A DNA stretch of 64,000 nucleotides from assembly GCA_900073065.1 (NCBI GenBank), contig FJOG01000035.1, forward strand, positions 490,317-554,316, in the 5' to 3' direction. Position 1 is the stretch's first letter; each line of letters begins with the position of its first letter. Shown piece by piece: positions 43,727 through 54,357 of the stretch. Both the position numbers and the translations under genes were made by a program. A model generated the notes under the pieces. It made no database searches and was not told the DNA's origin. It worked only from the letters and a program-made list of their open reading frames with translations. The DNA is from Phialocephala subalpina (Eukaryota; Ascomycota; Leotiomycetes; Helotiales; Mollisiaceae).

Positions 43727-46229
43727 TCATTTCTCACTATAATCCCCCTTCGCCCACATCCTCAACACATTCTTCTTCACCTTCCCCGTACTAGTCTTCG
43801 GCAACTCCTCCACAATCTCCACCTCCCTCGGAACCATGAACTTTGAGATCGCACTCTCATGTTTAGCCCACTCAATCAATTCCTCTCCTTTGAGCTCCTT
43901 GCCGGATTGCACGGTGATGAATGCTTTGGGTCGTTCGCCCCAGTGGGAATCAGGGACCGAGACAACACCTGCCTCGAGGACGAAAGGGTGTTGGACTAGC
44001 ATGCTTTCGAGAGCTACGGAGGATATGTTTTCGCCGCCTAGGAAGGGATGGGGTGTTAGTTTGGGTTTAAAAGGGAGAGGGGAGAGTGTGAACAAACCAG
44101 AAATGATGATATCCTTCGCCCGATCCAAAACCTGCGCACTCCCATCCTCATGCCAAACCGCCAAATCCCCACTGTGCAACCCACCCCCCGCAAACAACTT
44201 CCTCGTCGCCTCCTCATCCTTAAAATACTCCTTCGCACAAATATTCCCAAAGAAAACAATCTCTCCTATCTCCTTCCCATCTTTCGCCACATCGATAAGC
44301 ACACCTTCTTCTTGATCCGGCTTTATAATTCGGATGGGAAGACCGGTGATGAATCCATGTCCTTGGCGAGCCATACGTGCGTATTTTTCTTTTATGGGGA
44401 GAGTTTCCCAGATCGGCATGTGGTAGCCTTTTGTTATTGGGCCATAGGTTTCTGTCATTCCGTAGACGTGGACGGGGAAGAGGTTTAGGTTTGTCATTTG
44501 CTCAAACAAGTGAGCTGTAGGCGGTGACGCAGCTACCGTGACACGAACAGGGTTCTTGAGTCTCTCTGCTTCTTTGGAGGCACAGAGTAATGTGTTGACT
44601 GTTGGTGCGGCGTTGAAGTGAGTGATGTTTTCGGTCTTCAGGAGTTTCCAGATGAGAGGGTAGTCGATTTTTCGGAGACAGTAGTGTGTTCCTCTCACTG
44701 CAGTGACGGCCCAGGGGAAGGTCCAGCCCATAGCGTGGAACATGGGGAGGGTCCAGAGGTAGCCGCAGCGGCCGGTTTGGTAGTTCAGTCCGCTTTCGAT
44801 TACATTTCCTAGTGCTGCTAGATATGCTCCTCGATGTGTGTAGACCACTCCTTTTGGTTTTGCTGTTGTGCCGCTTGTGAACGGAATAGCAATCGTGTCG
44901 TTTTCGTCCTCACATTGGGCTTGTAGACCTGACCAGCCCTTGTTTCCTTGAGAGTGATCGTAGTTCAGTCCTTCGAGCACTGCCTCGTCGAAAGGTCCTG
45001 ACAACTCCCCGGAGGTAGCATCGTGGTCTGTGTCGATTATGAAGGGTACATTCGGGTTCTGCTTCTTGAAGTCGTCTAGCAGGTGGATATATTCCTGGTC
45101 GACGATTATGACATCGACTTCTGAGAACGTAAAGATGTAGGATATATCCTTCGTTTTCAACCGATAATTGACTGCGACGTTAACAGCTGTGATTCATTAG
45201 CAAGGCTCCCCCAATTTTCAACGTCTCCCTTCCCTCCACTCTTACCCCGCTTGCCCCACACCAATTTTTCAAGGAAGGATAGGACTCACCACCAGCAGCA
45301 GCAATCCCAAAAAAGACTCTCCAAAAAAGGCCGGCGTATTTGGTGCAAGAATCCCAACCNNNNNNNNNNNNNNNNNNNNNNNNNNNNNNNNNNNNNNNNN
45401 NNNNNNNNNNNNNNNNNNNNNNNNNNNNNNNNNNNNNNNNNNNNNNNNNNNNNNNNNNNNNNNNNNNNNNNNNNNNNNNNNNNNNNNNNNNNNNNNNNNN
45501 NNNNNNNNNNNNNNNNNNNNNNNNNNNNNNNNNNNNNNNNNNNNNNNNNNNNNNNNNNNNNNNNNNNNNNNNNNNNNNNNNNNNNNNNNNNNNNNNNNNN
45601 NNNNNNNNNNNNNNNNNNNNNNNNNNNNNNNNNNNNNNNNNNNNNNNNNNNNNNNNNNNNNNNNNNNNNNNNNNNNNNNNNNNNNNNNNNNNNNNNNNNN
45701 NNNNNNNNNNNNNNNNNNNNNNNNNNNNNNNNNCGCCGCACCAACTGCACTATTCGCCATCGCCCTAAAACAACTTGCCATAGTAGCGAAAGCCCTCGAT
45801 GACACAATAACAGCCTCCCACTACACAACCCTCCACTCTTACCCCGCTTGCCCCACACCAATTTTTCAAGGAAGGATACGACTCACCACCAGCAGCAGCA
45901 ATCCCAAAAAGACTCTCCAAAAAGGCCGGCGTATTTGGTGCAAGAATCCCAACCCGTTTCAACCCCTTCTTCCTCAAAAAATACGCCAGTCCCCTCGCCC
46001 GGTCCGCAAACTCGATATAACTCCTTCTGAGCACTTTCCCATTCGCCGTAACATGGAAAATAGCTTCTGCATCGGGCTCAATCTCTGCTGCACGCGGCAG
46101 GAAGAATGTTGGACTGAGTTGGTGGATGTGTGGTTCGTGGGAGGAAGGGCTGGGAGAGGGAGAGGAGGTGGTGGAGGAGGGGAGGAAGTGCGCGGCGAGT
46201 TTTTGGAGGCGGGAGGTTGGTGGAGACAT
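43727..46229 (-). CDS. AMP-dependent acyl-CoA synthetase (ANL superfamily)
   Basis: Three exons (46229-45887, 45186-44098, 44037-43727) join to 580 residues. They show the phosphate-binding motif PFTSGTTAKPKGVVYTHRG, the YGMTETYGP adenylation motif, HSGDLAVWHEDG, KDIIISGGENISS (hinge region) and the C-terminal KTSTGKVKK with the catalytic Lys. The enzyme activates a carboxylate with ATP and CoA; its closest shape is the medium-chain/acetate-type group, but substrate is not readable. The N-terminus begins MSPPTSRLQKLAAHF; an upstream in-frame ATG-like start was rejected as less family-like. The intron at 44038-44097 is 60 nt with no stop and could be mistaken for coding. Intron 1 as assembled is 700 nt and contains the N-gap. 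Confidence 0.88.
45232..45359. repeat. Direct duplicate of the 3' end of acyl-CoA synthetase exon 1 (copy next to the gap)
   Basis: This stretch repeats 45829-45954 almost exactly. Differences are one G/C substitution and one extra A in each of two A-runs, which would frameshift the exon. It abuts the run of N. It is best explained as an unmerged contig end rather than a genomic duplication. Confidence 0.8.
45360..45733. other. Assembly gap (374 N)
   Basis: A run of N lies inside the first intron of the acyl-CoA synthetase. Frames drawn through it are meaningless. Confidence 0.99.
45829..45957. repeat. Direct duplicate of 45232-45359 containing the intact exon 1 end
   Basis: This copy keeps the frame of exon 1 (VGILAPNTPAFLESLFGIAA) and supplies the splice donor GTGAGT. 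Confidence 0.8.
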
Positions 46230-47248
46230 TTTTGGTTGAGGAGGTTTGGTTGAGGGATGATGTGAGAAAAGTTTAAAGTATGGAGGGTTGATGCGGAATT
46301 GAGGTAGCACGCTGCAAGCCACCAAGTGACTGCTTGCTCGAAATGTCTCTCCTCTCGATCAACAATCAACAAACAAATCGATATTTAGGGAGCGGAAAAA
46401 AGGTTCAAGGTGTGAAAAAGAGATCAATGTCATCGGCTGTCGTAGCAGCCGGCATTGTAAGTACTTATGCAAAGCAAGACGCCGGCATGCGAGCTTGAGC
46501 TTCAAATCTGAGTCGTGGAGGTTTAGCACTAGCTTGGTGTGGGGTAGCGGGCTCCGTTTCGCTCGGGAATGGGGACTGCCTCGGATAAAGGGCGAATGGA
46601 GCCGCGATCGGTGACGCATGGGAAAGCATGTGCTTGCCGATTGGAGGATGGACTTGGTGAGAGAGGTTTGATGCAAGGCTGAGATGAGATGACTTCATGC
46701 ATGCTGGGAAGGGAAACTTTATTACGAGGGATGTCGGGAGAATAATCGAGAGCGAGAGCGAGAAATGCTCAACAGTGAGAGAAAGCGGGGCAAGAAGATT
46801 TCTGGAGAAGTGTTCTACCACATACCCTGACGAGGTAGGAGATTGCGTTGAGATTCCTGTTCACGGATAGACATTAGGAGTGCTTGGAAGGCGACCTTGA
46901 GAGGCTCGTTATGGCAAAGGAATTCCTGGTATCATTCGACATCATCTCCCACATCCACTCACTTCCACATGCCCAGTATTATTCTTATTCGTAGGTTTCA
47001 TTTCCCTATCGGCAGCATGCAAGACGAGAGCTTATACACAGCAGAGGACCCAGCATGATTGATCCCTTTTTGTTCCGTGATAGCAAAACCCTCCAAACGC
47101 TGTATGATTGTGAAGAATCAGCTCTGGGTGTCCTTCCCACAGTGGGTTGGACAGAGCATTGTCGATTGTTGCGAGTCGAAAGAGAAAACAAAAGAACAGC
47201 CCAAATCCCAACCATCCAGACGATGCGAAATCAATAACGCCATGCAGT
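46230..47248. other. Intergenic, no gene seen
   Basis: Upstream of the acyl-CoA synthetase and downstream of the uL13 gene. Nothing recognised. Confidence 0.4.
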
Positions 47249-48202
47249 CTAGTAGCCGTACTCAGCCAATTGCTTCTTGGTCTTGTCATCAACCTTCGCG
47301 CTCTTCTGGGCTTCCGATAGTTGTCTTCGTGCAGCCTTCTTGCGCTCGTAGTATGCCGCACCCTTAACCTTTCTTCTCTCCTCGAGTCTACGTCACAGTC
47401 AGCTGCCAATTCCATTTTCCACCATCCCAGAATCACTGACCTAGCAACAACGTCCTGGTACTTCCAGCCGACCTCGTGGGAAAGTCTGCCAACCGTGCAG
47501 TACTTGCGTCCGGGCTTGAGTCTCAACACTCTCAGGGCTTGAGGAACCACAACTCGCTTGACCTTGTCGTATGGTGGTGGGACACCCTCGAAAACCTTGA
47601 GTCTCTCCATAGCAGCGGCACCACGGGCGGTCTTGTGGGGAATCATGCCACGGACGGTCTTGTAGAAGATTCTCGAGGGAGCACGGAAATGGAAAGGACC
47701 TATATCGAGTCAGACGCCGTTTGTGCATACGAAGATAGCGCTTCAAGATCCAGCTGGTGATAACGTACCTCCTCGGGTTGGGTTGTATCGAGTCATCTTT
47801 CGGAGGTAGGCGTGGTACTTTACTGTAATCGCACCCAAGTCAGCCATCTTGTCCCAGTGTTCCATTTGCTCGTATCGACTCCAGGTCCTCCAATTCGAAA
47901 GATCGCGAGCAGTAGATGGTGAACGTACGCTTGCTGCGGAAGAACTCTCCAGAGATGTTCAAGGCCTCGCATCGCACAACGACGATCTTCTGACCGTTGA
48001 GCAATTGCTTAGCCACGGTGCTGGCCAGCCGACCAAGGAGGTGACCCTTGCCATCGATCGTAATCTATCAGAAACACTAGAATCAGCATTCATCGTCCAT
48101 ATATCCTCAATCCTGAGCCCAAGAAAACCCTTCTCGATGTTGACTCTTCGCAAACTTGCGGCGGTGGCGGGAGCGACTTACGGAGGACTCGAAAGTCGAC
48201 AT
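47249..48202 (-). CDS. RPL16: 60S ribosomal protein uL13 (L13a/L16)
   Basis: Five exons (48202-48182, 48064-47929, 47822-47769, 47699-47441, 47387-47249) give 202 residues, the normal fungal length. Recognised blocks are [95 protein letters not shown] and the C-terminal KKQLAEYGY. It is a component of the large ribosomal subunit in the cytosol. Intron-rich structure with a 21-nt first coding exon is typical for fungal ribosomal genes. All exon phases agree and the gene is intact. Confidence 0.96.
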
Positions 48203-49489
48203 CTTGTCCTACTAATCGGGAATTAGAAGACAATTGTCGAATGGGCGTCGGTATCCTCTTACCTTCGTGATGGTCGAGGTTGTCGAATTTGTCGTTGTCG
48301 TTCTTGAAATGCGTGCAAATATCGCGAGGTGCAAGTCAAGTTTGGTGCTGCGCTAACGCTGGTAGCGTTTCGCTTAAATCTTCAGAGCCGCGTCAGGGCA
48401 CACAACCCTTGATTTTGGAAAATTGATGGAGTTCACGATTCAGATGAAGATATCAAAGTTTAAATGGTTTCATTTGTTTTAGTTCATGCATCTATTTTTT
48501 TGATTTCGATCGTTTGATGTTCTTGTTGTTGTGCAGGGATGCGGTAGAGCTGTCGTTCTCTCAGGCCGGCGGCTACCATGAAGAGTCAAAGTCGAGGACA
48601 CTGCCCTCGCAATGATACCACATCAAGAAAACCAGGCTTCGTGGACGATCTTGACTTGAAAGTTGTACATTTGATGTAGAATATCCCTCGTTGATTAGAT
48701 GTACCTTCAAAGTCCACGCCCTCAGGGAGCCGGTCAGACTTTCATCTTCTGCAACATGTGTTCCACGTCAACGCCCGCACCAGTTTACCAACCGCCGTTA
48801 GTGCAGATCAGTGAAATTTCTGATTGTTCCTGTTCATTTTTAGTATGAAAAATATATCATTGTACTGGGAGGACGAGTTTCTAGGGCGAGTTGAAGAAGG
48901 TGAGTTGAGGAACTTGAGGAGGGTGAGTTGAGAGTATTTGCCTCCAGGACAGGCCAACATTTGGCAGCACGACATCCTTGAACTGAAGTCCTCGTGGTTA
49001 CGTTCAATTTCAACATCCGAGACAATGAGACAGTTGATCAAACACTTTGAAGGTCGAGCTTCTGGAAAGAGCGCGGAGAAATCGAGAACACTTGCCATGC
49101 CCAAGAAAGGCCAGCTTTGGCATCGTTACATCCTCCGAGATGTTAACAACCAGTGAATAATGAAGAAATGGCAGTAGCAGATGGCCAACCTTATCTTCAG
49201 CAAAGAAATGTCTTGACAAGAGATGAACAAGAATGTAAGGCAGAAAATCATGATAAATGGCAAGCAGTCGATTAGTATTCTAGATGAGGCTGAATTCCCC
49301 CAAAATGACCATCCCTCTGCCCATCATCCGATGCAATGCCCCAACAACAATTGCAAAGTCTCAAACGCCATGCTCAGCCGTGTAATCACGAGGCATCCAT
49401 CTCGCCTCTGAAGGGAGATCCACCCCATGCAAATGCTCATTACCGAAGCAAAAGAATTCGTAAAATGTCCGCCCTCTCACAGCAACAAA
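48203..49489. other. Intergenic, no gene supported
   Basis: Upstream of uL13 and downstream of the BAG gene. Several 60-100 codon frames on both strands overlap each other with no family match. Confidence 0.35.
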
Positions 49490-50656
49490 TTATTCTCCCT
49501 TCTTAGCATCCAAGCCATTCAAGACGCCCTGGGTCTCTCGGACCAATGCTCTTCTCTGCTCCCTAGCTTCCGAATCTCCCTCCACGTCGACGGCATCTGT
49601 TTTCAAGAGAACCTCGTTCATGATCGTCTCGGTGAGTTTCGCGTGCTCGAAAGCTCTCTTTTTGGGGTCTGAGGGTGGGGCGGCGGTGTATTGTACGCAG
49701 AGGGGTAGGATCTTGGTGTGGAAGTGGGAGGAGATGGCGTTTAGTTTCTCGATGGCTGTCTTCGGCTGTGATGACGGTGCTGGCGAGACGGCCCTAGAGT
49801 TACCGGTACTTGTTCCATCGCCTGGTGATAGGTTTGGTCCCCCGTTCTTATCTTCCTTCTTCTTGCTGGCGGCCTTCTTGCCCTTCTTTCCTCGATTCCG
49901 CTTCTTTTTCGATGGCCCAGAACCGACGGCTTCGCTATCGTCGTCTTCTGAGTCACCGCTCTCTTCGGGTGGCGCATCGCCGACTATACATAGAACCTCG
50001 CTATGGTTTTTCAAGCTATAGTCTCGGCATGGCCTGAAGTCATCCTTCAGCGTCTGGCCCTTATACAACAGCTTAACCATCTTCCCACTCGGCAAATCCA
50101 TAACAGCCGCAGCTCTCTCCTTCAGATCCCGCACTTGTAGTTTCCCATCTCCAATGCTATATGCCGGAAACTTGACCGGATATGTAACGCCCTTGCTCTT
50201 GATCAAGACCACATCGTCTTCAGCCGCCAAGGAAGGTGGTGGAGGTCTGCCATTGGGATCGTATGTGCGATTCGGATGGGCTAAGTCTTCGGAAGTAATG
50301 TAGGAGAAGTCTTCATCGGTGACATTTGGAGGATAGGCTCTACTCCCAAACGGCGAGAAGCGTGAATTCGATCCGCCCCAGAACGAGCGGCCCCAACCGC
50401 TCATTGAGACTGCGAGAAAGGTTGTGAGGAGAAGGACGATGCTGCTAACGAGCGTAGTCTCCGGGGGAACGCTATCAAGATGCGTGTACTTGGCCGCGGT
50501 GGAGATGTAAGCCTGCGTGCTGGGAGGGAGGGAGGAGTATGCGGTCTGGAGAGTCTGGAGGGAGGTGTCGAGGTAGGACTGAAGAGAGTCAGGTAGATGT
50601 TGGAGGACTGAAGACAGGGTGGCACCTTGCGATGCTAAAGCACTGGAGGAAGCCAC
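49490..50656 (-). CDS. BAG-domain Hsp70 co-chaperone, membrane-anchored, with ubiquitin-like domain
   Basis: A 388-codon single exon. A hydrophobic helix lies at about 69-87 ([19 protein letters not shown]), like the anchor of Snl1/BAG proteins. A ubiquitin-like fold at about 148-227 carries [17 protein letters not shown] basic, acidic linker ([18 protein letters not shown]) follows, then the C-terminal BAG domain with [12 protein letters not shown] and [22 protein letters not shown] proteins bind the Hsp70 ATPase domain and promote nucleotide exchange. The frame opens with GTG at 50656 in a good context (A at -3, G at +4) and there is no ATG within about 240 bases upstream. The first in-frame ATG (50404) would remove the membrane anchor. 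Initiation at GTG, a base change or a missed distant exon are all possible. Confidence 0.85.
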   Translation of the reverse strand: MASSSALASQGATLSSVLQHLPDSLQSYLDTSLQTLQTAYSSLPPSTQAYISTAAKYTHLDSVPPETTLVSSIVLLLTTFLAVSMSGWGRSFWGGSNSRFSPFGSRAYPPNVTDEDFSYITSEDLAHPNRTYDPNGRPPPPSLAAEDDVVLIKSKGVTYPVKFPAYSIGDGKLQVRDLKERAAAVMDLPSGKMVKLLYKGQTLKDDFRPCRDYSLKNHSEVLCIVGDAPPEESGDSEDDDSEAVGSGPSKKKRNRGKKGKKAASKKKEDKNGGPNLSPGDGTSTGNSRAVSPAPSSQPKTAIEKLNAISSHFHTKILPLCVQYTAAPPSDPKKRAFEHAKLTETIMNEVLLKTDAVDVEGDSEAREQRRALVRETQGVLNGLDAKKGE

Positions 50657-51333
50657 CTTGTCTAAATCTTGATTGTCCTGCTATAGGACCTGTCTTTTGT
50701 CTTTGTTGCTTCTTCGAGTCAGGCGGGGTGGTGAATTGATCGTCGGATGTTCAACCTTGACTCGAGGACGAGGACAACTGGTTTTGGAGAAGCGAGGCGT
50801 ACGAGATCTCCGGGATATTTTTGGGAGCCGTAATCACGATAGGTGATAAGATCACAGGAATAAGACTAGAAGATTTCTAGTCAAATCGGAGCTATATTGT
50901 CTCAAAATGTCTTAATTATTGCATAGTTTTAAAACAAAGTGAAATGGAATCATTCCTGTATCAATTCCAAATGCTGGCCATGATCGAACCTGCCAGCAAA
51001 GCGATGGCTTGCAGTCTCTTGAAATGCAAGCAAGGGTTGAGATGGCTGGCCGCTGCTGACAAAGCCAGAGCTGTTGCAGTACGGAAGGCGAGACCCTTGC
51101 GTCATTGCCGAAAGCGCCAGATTCCGCATCCCCAGCAATAGATTCCAATCATTATCACTAATCCAAAACTGAGCTGGCGCATTCGCAATTCACTGCAAAC
51201 AGACCTCATTGCCCCTCACTTCCCTCCCTATAAGAAACAGAATACCCCTCTCCCAAACTCAACCCCATAACAGTTGCCCACCATTTCGTTCCTACGCCGA
51301 TTCTTCACGACAAGTACTGTCAATCCAGCAAAT
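50657..51333. other. Divergent intergenic region between BAG gene and glutaredoxin
   Basis: Holds both promoters. No plus- or minus-strand gene was supported, and no minus-strand ATG occurs in 50657-50880. Confidence 0.4.
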
Positions 51334-51755
51334 ATGTCTGCAGCAAAGACCAAGGCCCAAAACATCATCGATGAGAATGCTGTCGGTATGTTGTCATTTT
51401 TGCCCCCGAGATAACTTGGGAATGCTTGCTAATATGCATGTTGCTTAGCTGTGTTCAGCAAGTCGTACTGCCCATACTGCAAAGCTACCAAGGCACTTTT
51501 GAACGAGCTCGGAGCCAAGTTCTACACTATTGAGCTTGACCAAGTTGGTATGTCCACCTTGTGGAAATGGTTGGAATTTGGCTGACAGATGTGGTAGATG
51601 ATGGAGTCGATATCCAAGCTGCGTTGAAGGAGATCAATGGCCAGACCTCAGTCCCGAACATATACATTAAGCAACAACACATTGGTGGAAACTCGGATCT
51701 TCAAGCCAAGAAGGGCGATCTCCCGACTTTGTTGAAGGATGCTGGAGCTGTCTAA
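51334..51755 (+). CDS. Dithiol glutaredoxin
   Basis: Exons 51334-51385, 51449-51547 and 51598-51755 give 102 residues, the standard size. The active site is CPYC at residues 25-28 (FSKSYCPYCKATK); the cis-Pro loop is TSVPNIYI and the glutathione-binding GG is in HIGGNSD. It reduces disulphides and glutathionylated proteins using glutathione, in the cytosol given no targeting sequence. Exon phases agree and splice sites are canonical. It converges with the AIM18-like gene, leaving only 87 bases between the stop codons. Confidence 0.95.
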
Positions 51756-51842
51756 ATATTGGAAAGTGGGAGGATAGAATAGATCACTTAGAACAAGGAA
51801 TGAATGAAGATTGCGAAATCTACAATATTGAGTTTCTACATA

Positions 51843-53012
51843 TTATACATGGACCTGAGTTGCCACAGTTCCGACTGGACGTTCAACGAACTCCATGACC
51901 CCCTCCACGATGCTCTTCCGAGCTCCCTCACTGGCAACAGTCTTGCCAGCAAGGTAGTTGAGCCATATGCCTCTCGATATCCTCTCATCAGCGACATCTC
52001 CCAGTCTCTGAGCTCCAATCTTCCCATCATCGTACCATATAGCCAACTTCCCCTTCCTATCTCTTGATAATAACAGCTCTTTTCCTTTCGGAACACTACC
52101 TCTATTGAACAACTTCTTGAGCTGAGTAATGCTCGTCCCAAACGCCTCATCCCCATATTCTCCCTTATTCGTTTGTGCCCGCATAGTCAAAGACCTAACC
52201 CACGCATCCCTCAAATGTCCAAAATCCGTATTCCTCGTCGGCACAATCCTAACCAATGTCCTAGCCCCCGAATCCCTCAACACCTCACTCCAAACCCTCG
52301 TCCCCTCCTCCGCATCATAAAGTTTCTCCTTCAACTTCTCCTTCTCGCCCGCTACCAACGTGCTAGCAATCGGATCAATCTTCTTGATCAGATTTTGTTG
52401 TAAGGCTGCAATATCGTCCGTTGCTACATACATGCCTACCACGTAGACTTGTATCCCCAAGAAACTCACTGTGCGTATTCCAAGGCCAACGAGCTGATAT
52501 TCGACAAGTCGATCATCGGATACTGCCGGCACGACTCCATTCCCAATCAACTCCCTCTCATCGTCGACAAACAACAATATCCTAGGGAATGTAGGCACAG
52601 CACTCGTCCCCGTCTCTACAGTCTCTACTCTCTCCTCTGGCTCTTCCCCAAGTTTTTGTACAACGACCTTTCTCTCTCGTCCCAAAACGACTAGGGGATC
52701 GTCAGCCCGTCGATCGGAATCGAGTTGTGTGGGTTTGGTAGGAGGATATTTTTCGAGGTCGATGGAGGTTGCGGTTATGTAGATGGCGAGCATGCCGACT
52801 AGGACGCCAGCTGTGAGGTAGTAGGTGCGGCGCTTTGCGTGAGCGATGCGTTCGGCTTCGAGGCGGTGGAGGGATATGTTGTCGAATGAGGGGCGAGGTG
52901 GTTCGGTGGAGAGGTATCGCGGGCGGGGGAAGGTTTTGGGTGTTGAGCGGAGGCATTGGGGTGGTGGGATGCGTGCTCGTAGGAGCCGCATTTTTGGTGT
53001 TCGGAGAGACAT
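51843..53012 (-). CDS. AIM18: Mitochondrial chalcone-isomerase-fold protein, AIM18/AIM46 type
   Basis: A single exon of 389 residues from the ATG at 53012 (MSLRTPKMRLLRARIPPP), which gives an Arg-rich, acid-free presequence; the frame extends upstream without an ATG. A transmembrane helix lies near 65-85 (YYLTAGVLVGMLAIYITATS). The chalcone-isomerase-like domain starts near residue 170 with YQLVGLGIRTVSFLGIQVYV and continues to the end, including LVRIVPTRNTDFGHLRDAW. Fungal members lack the plant catalytic role and are inner-membrane associated heme-binding or fatty-acid-related proteins by family knowledge. Intact. Confidence 0.9.
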   Translation of the reverse strand: MSLRTPKMRLLRARIPPPQCLRSTPKTFPRPRYLSTEPPRPSFDNISLHRLEAERIAHAKRRTYYLTAGVLVGMLAIYITATSIDLEKYPPTKPTQLDSDRRADDPLVVLGRERKVVVQKLGEEPEERVETVETGTSAVPTFPRILLFVDDERELIGNGVVPAVSDDRLVEYQLVGLGIRTVSFLGIQVYVVGMYVATDDIAALQQNLIKKIDPIASTLVAGEKEKLKEKLYDAEEGTRVWSEVLRDSGARTLVRIVPTRNTDFGHLRDAWVRSLTMRAQTNKGEYGDEAFGTSITQLKKLFNRGSVPKGKELLLSRDRKGKLAIWYDDGKIGAQRLGDVADERISRGIWLNYLAGKTVASEGARKSIVEGVMEFVERPVGTVATQVHV

Positions 53013-53631
53013 TGTTGTTGTATTGGGGGTGGAAGAGGAGAGAGAACTTGAGGTGGTGTTGACGATGATCTGATGTTTGCGGAAGCTTGCCGAAAATCTG
53101 GGGAAGCTTGCTCCACCAAATCTTCGAGTCAAACTTGTGGCTTAACGACTTTCAATTTCTTTTTATTTTCGAACTGAAAATCTCGTGAAGGATGTTTCAA
53201 ACTTTATATTGTGTTCATTATACCATTCTCTTAGTGAATTTGTCCTTTATGACTGCACTCTGTTTCGAGTTCTTCCATCTCTCCCACGACTTGCTATCGT
53301 TGAAGTTTCGTCGTCTCCCATGCTTGGTTTTTTTTATCCCGAGTCAGGTTGCTCTGCAATTTCTCCCAGCACTTGGTAAATTGCACATGCACTCATGTTC
53401 TTGATTGAATAGTTGAATTCCGTTTCACTGTTGTCCTATATTTGTTTCATTAGCTACAGTTCCAATCAGTACCAAGCATCCCGTCCCTTAGGCAGCAAGA
53501 TAGGAACTTGTTTATCTCCACTGTTAACCCACCAACAATATATCTATAACTACTTGAATCAGCCTCCTTCCTCTCAAAGCACCTCTACGTGCAGTCATTC
53601 TCAGCTCTTACCTGAAATTCTCTCATCTAAA
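53013..53631. other. Divergent intergenic region, no gene seen
   Basis: Upstream of AIM18 (-) and of the 53632 gene (+). No defined element was identified. Confidence 0.35.
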
Positions 53632-54357
53632 ATGTCAGGCGACGCTCGCAAACACCCCAAGTTCCCCTGGGACTTCGAAGTCCCCAACGACCCTTTCTGG
53701 AACAGTCTCGAATACACAGTAGCAAGAAACTTCCTACAATGCTATACCGAGTCCGAGATATCAAAGATGCACTTCGACGAAACTCTTTCCGCTCCCGAGA
53801 AACTCTCCTACCTCCGTCGCTACCTCGACTCCTCATTCTTCCGAAAAGAGAAAGAAGCAGCACCCACCCCTTTCCACGACGCCAATTACCAACTTTGGAT
53901 GCAGTTCAAGCTAGCTACGAGTACTATGGAGTATTTTCTCGAGAACTACTCGGAACAAGAAGAGATTGTTCGAGAGATGTACGAAAATGGTCCCGATGGA
54001 AGCAAGAATATGAGTGCGTTGCATCAATTGAGTGGGATTATGGAGAAGACTAGAAAATATAAAGAGGCTGAAGAGATGGCGTTGGAAGTTCTGCCTTGGA
54101 TGCAAAATCATGAATTGCTTGGGAGAGATGCTCCACAGACGTTGAGTTGTGTTAGGATTCTTGCGAGTAGTGTTTGGAAGCAGAAGAGGTATAGGGAGGG
54201 CGGGGAGTGGATGGATAGGTATGGGATGTTGGTTGGGGGTATGAAGGATGGGAAGTTTGGGAAGTATCAAGAAGCGGAGATGAAGGCGTATATTGAGGCG
54301 AAGAGGGGGTTGTGGGAGTGGAGGAGAGGGCAGGGTGATGTTGGTGAATCTGAATGA
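53632..54357 (+). CDS. Uncharacterised small TPR-like protein
   Basis: A single exon of 241 residues from the ATG at 53632, preceded by AAA; the frame is open 73 codons further upstream but that part has no coding character. The helical protein contains a TPR-like pair: LHQLSGIMEKTRKYKEAEEM and ETLSCVRI-type repeat DAPQTLSCVRILASSVWKQK, then RYREGGEWMDRYGM. This pattern resembles the tetratricopeptide repeats of fungal kinesin-light-chain-like proteins, but only two repeats are clear. No signal peptide or membrane segment. Function is unknown. Confidence 0.75.
   Translation: MSGDARKHPKFPWDFEVPNDPFWNSLEYTVARNFLQCYTESEISKMHFDETLSAPEKLSYLRRYLDSSFFRKEKEAAPTPFHDANYQLWMQFKLATSTMEYFLENYSEQEEIVREMYENGPDGSKNMSALHQLSGIMEKTRKYKEAEEMALEVLPWMQNHELLGRDAPQTLSCVRILASSVWKQKRYREGGEWMDRYGMLVGGMKDGKFGKYQEAEMKAYIEAKRGLWEWRRGQGDVGESE

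Noticed and set aside
45251..45861. Long frames crossing the run of N
   Set aside because: They are open only because N cannot encode a stop.
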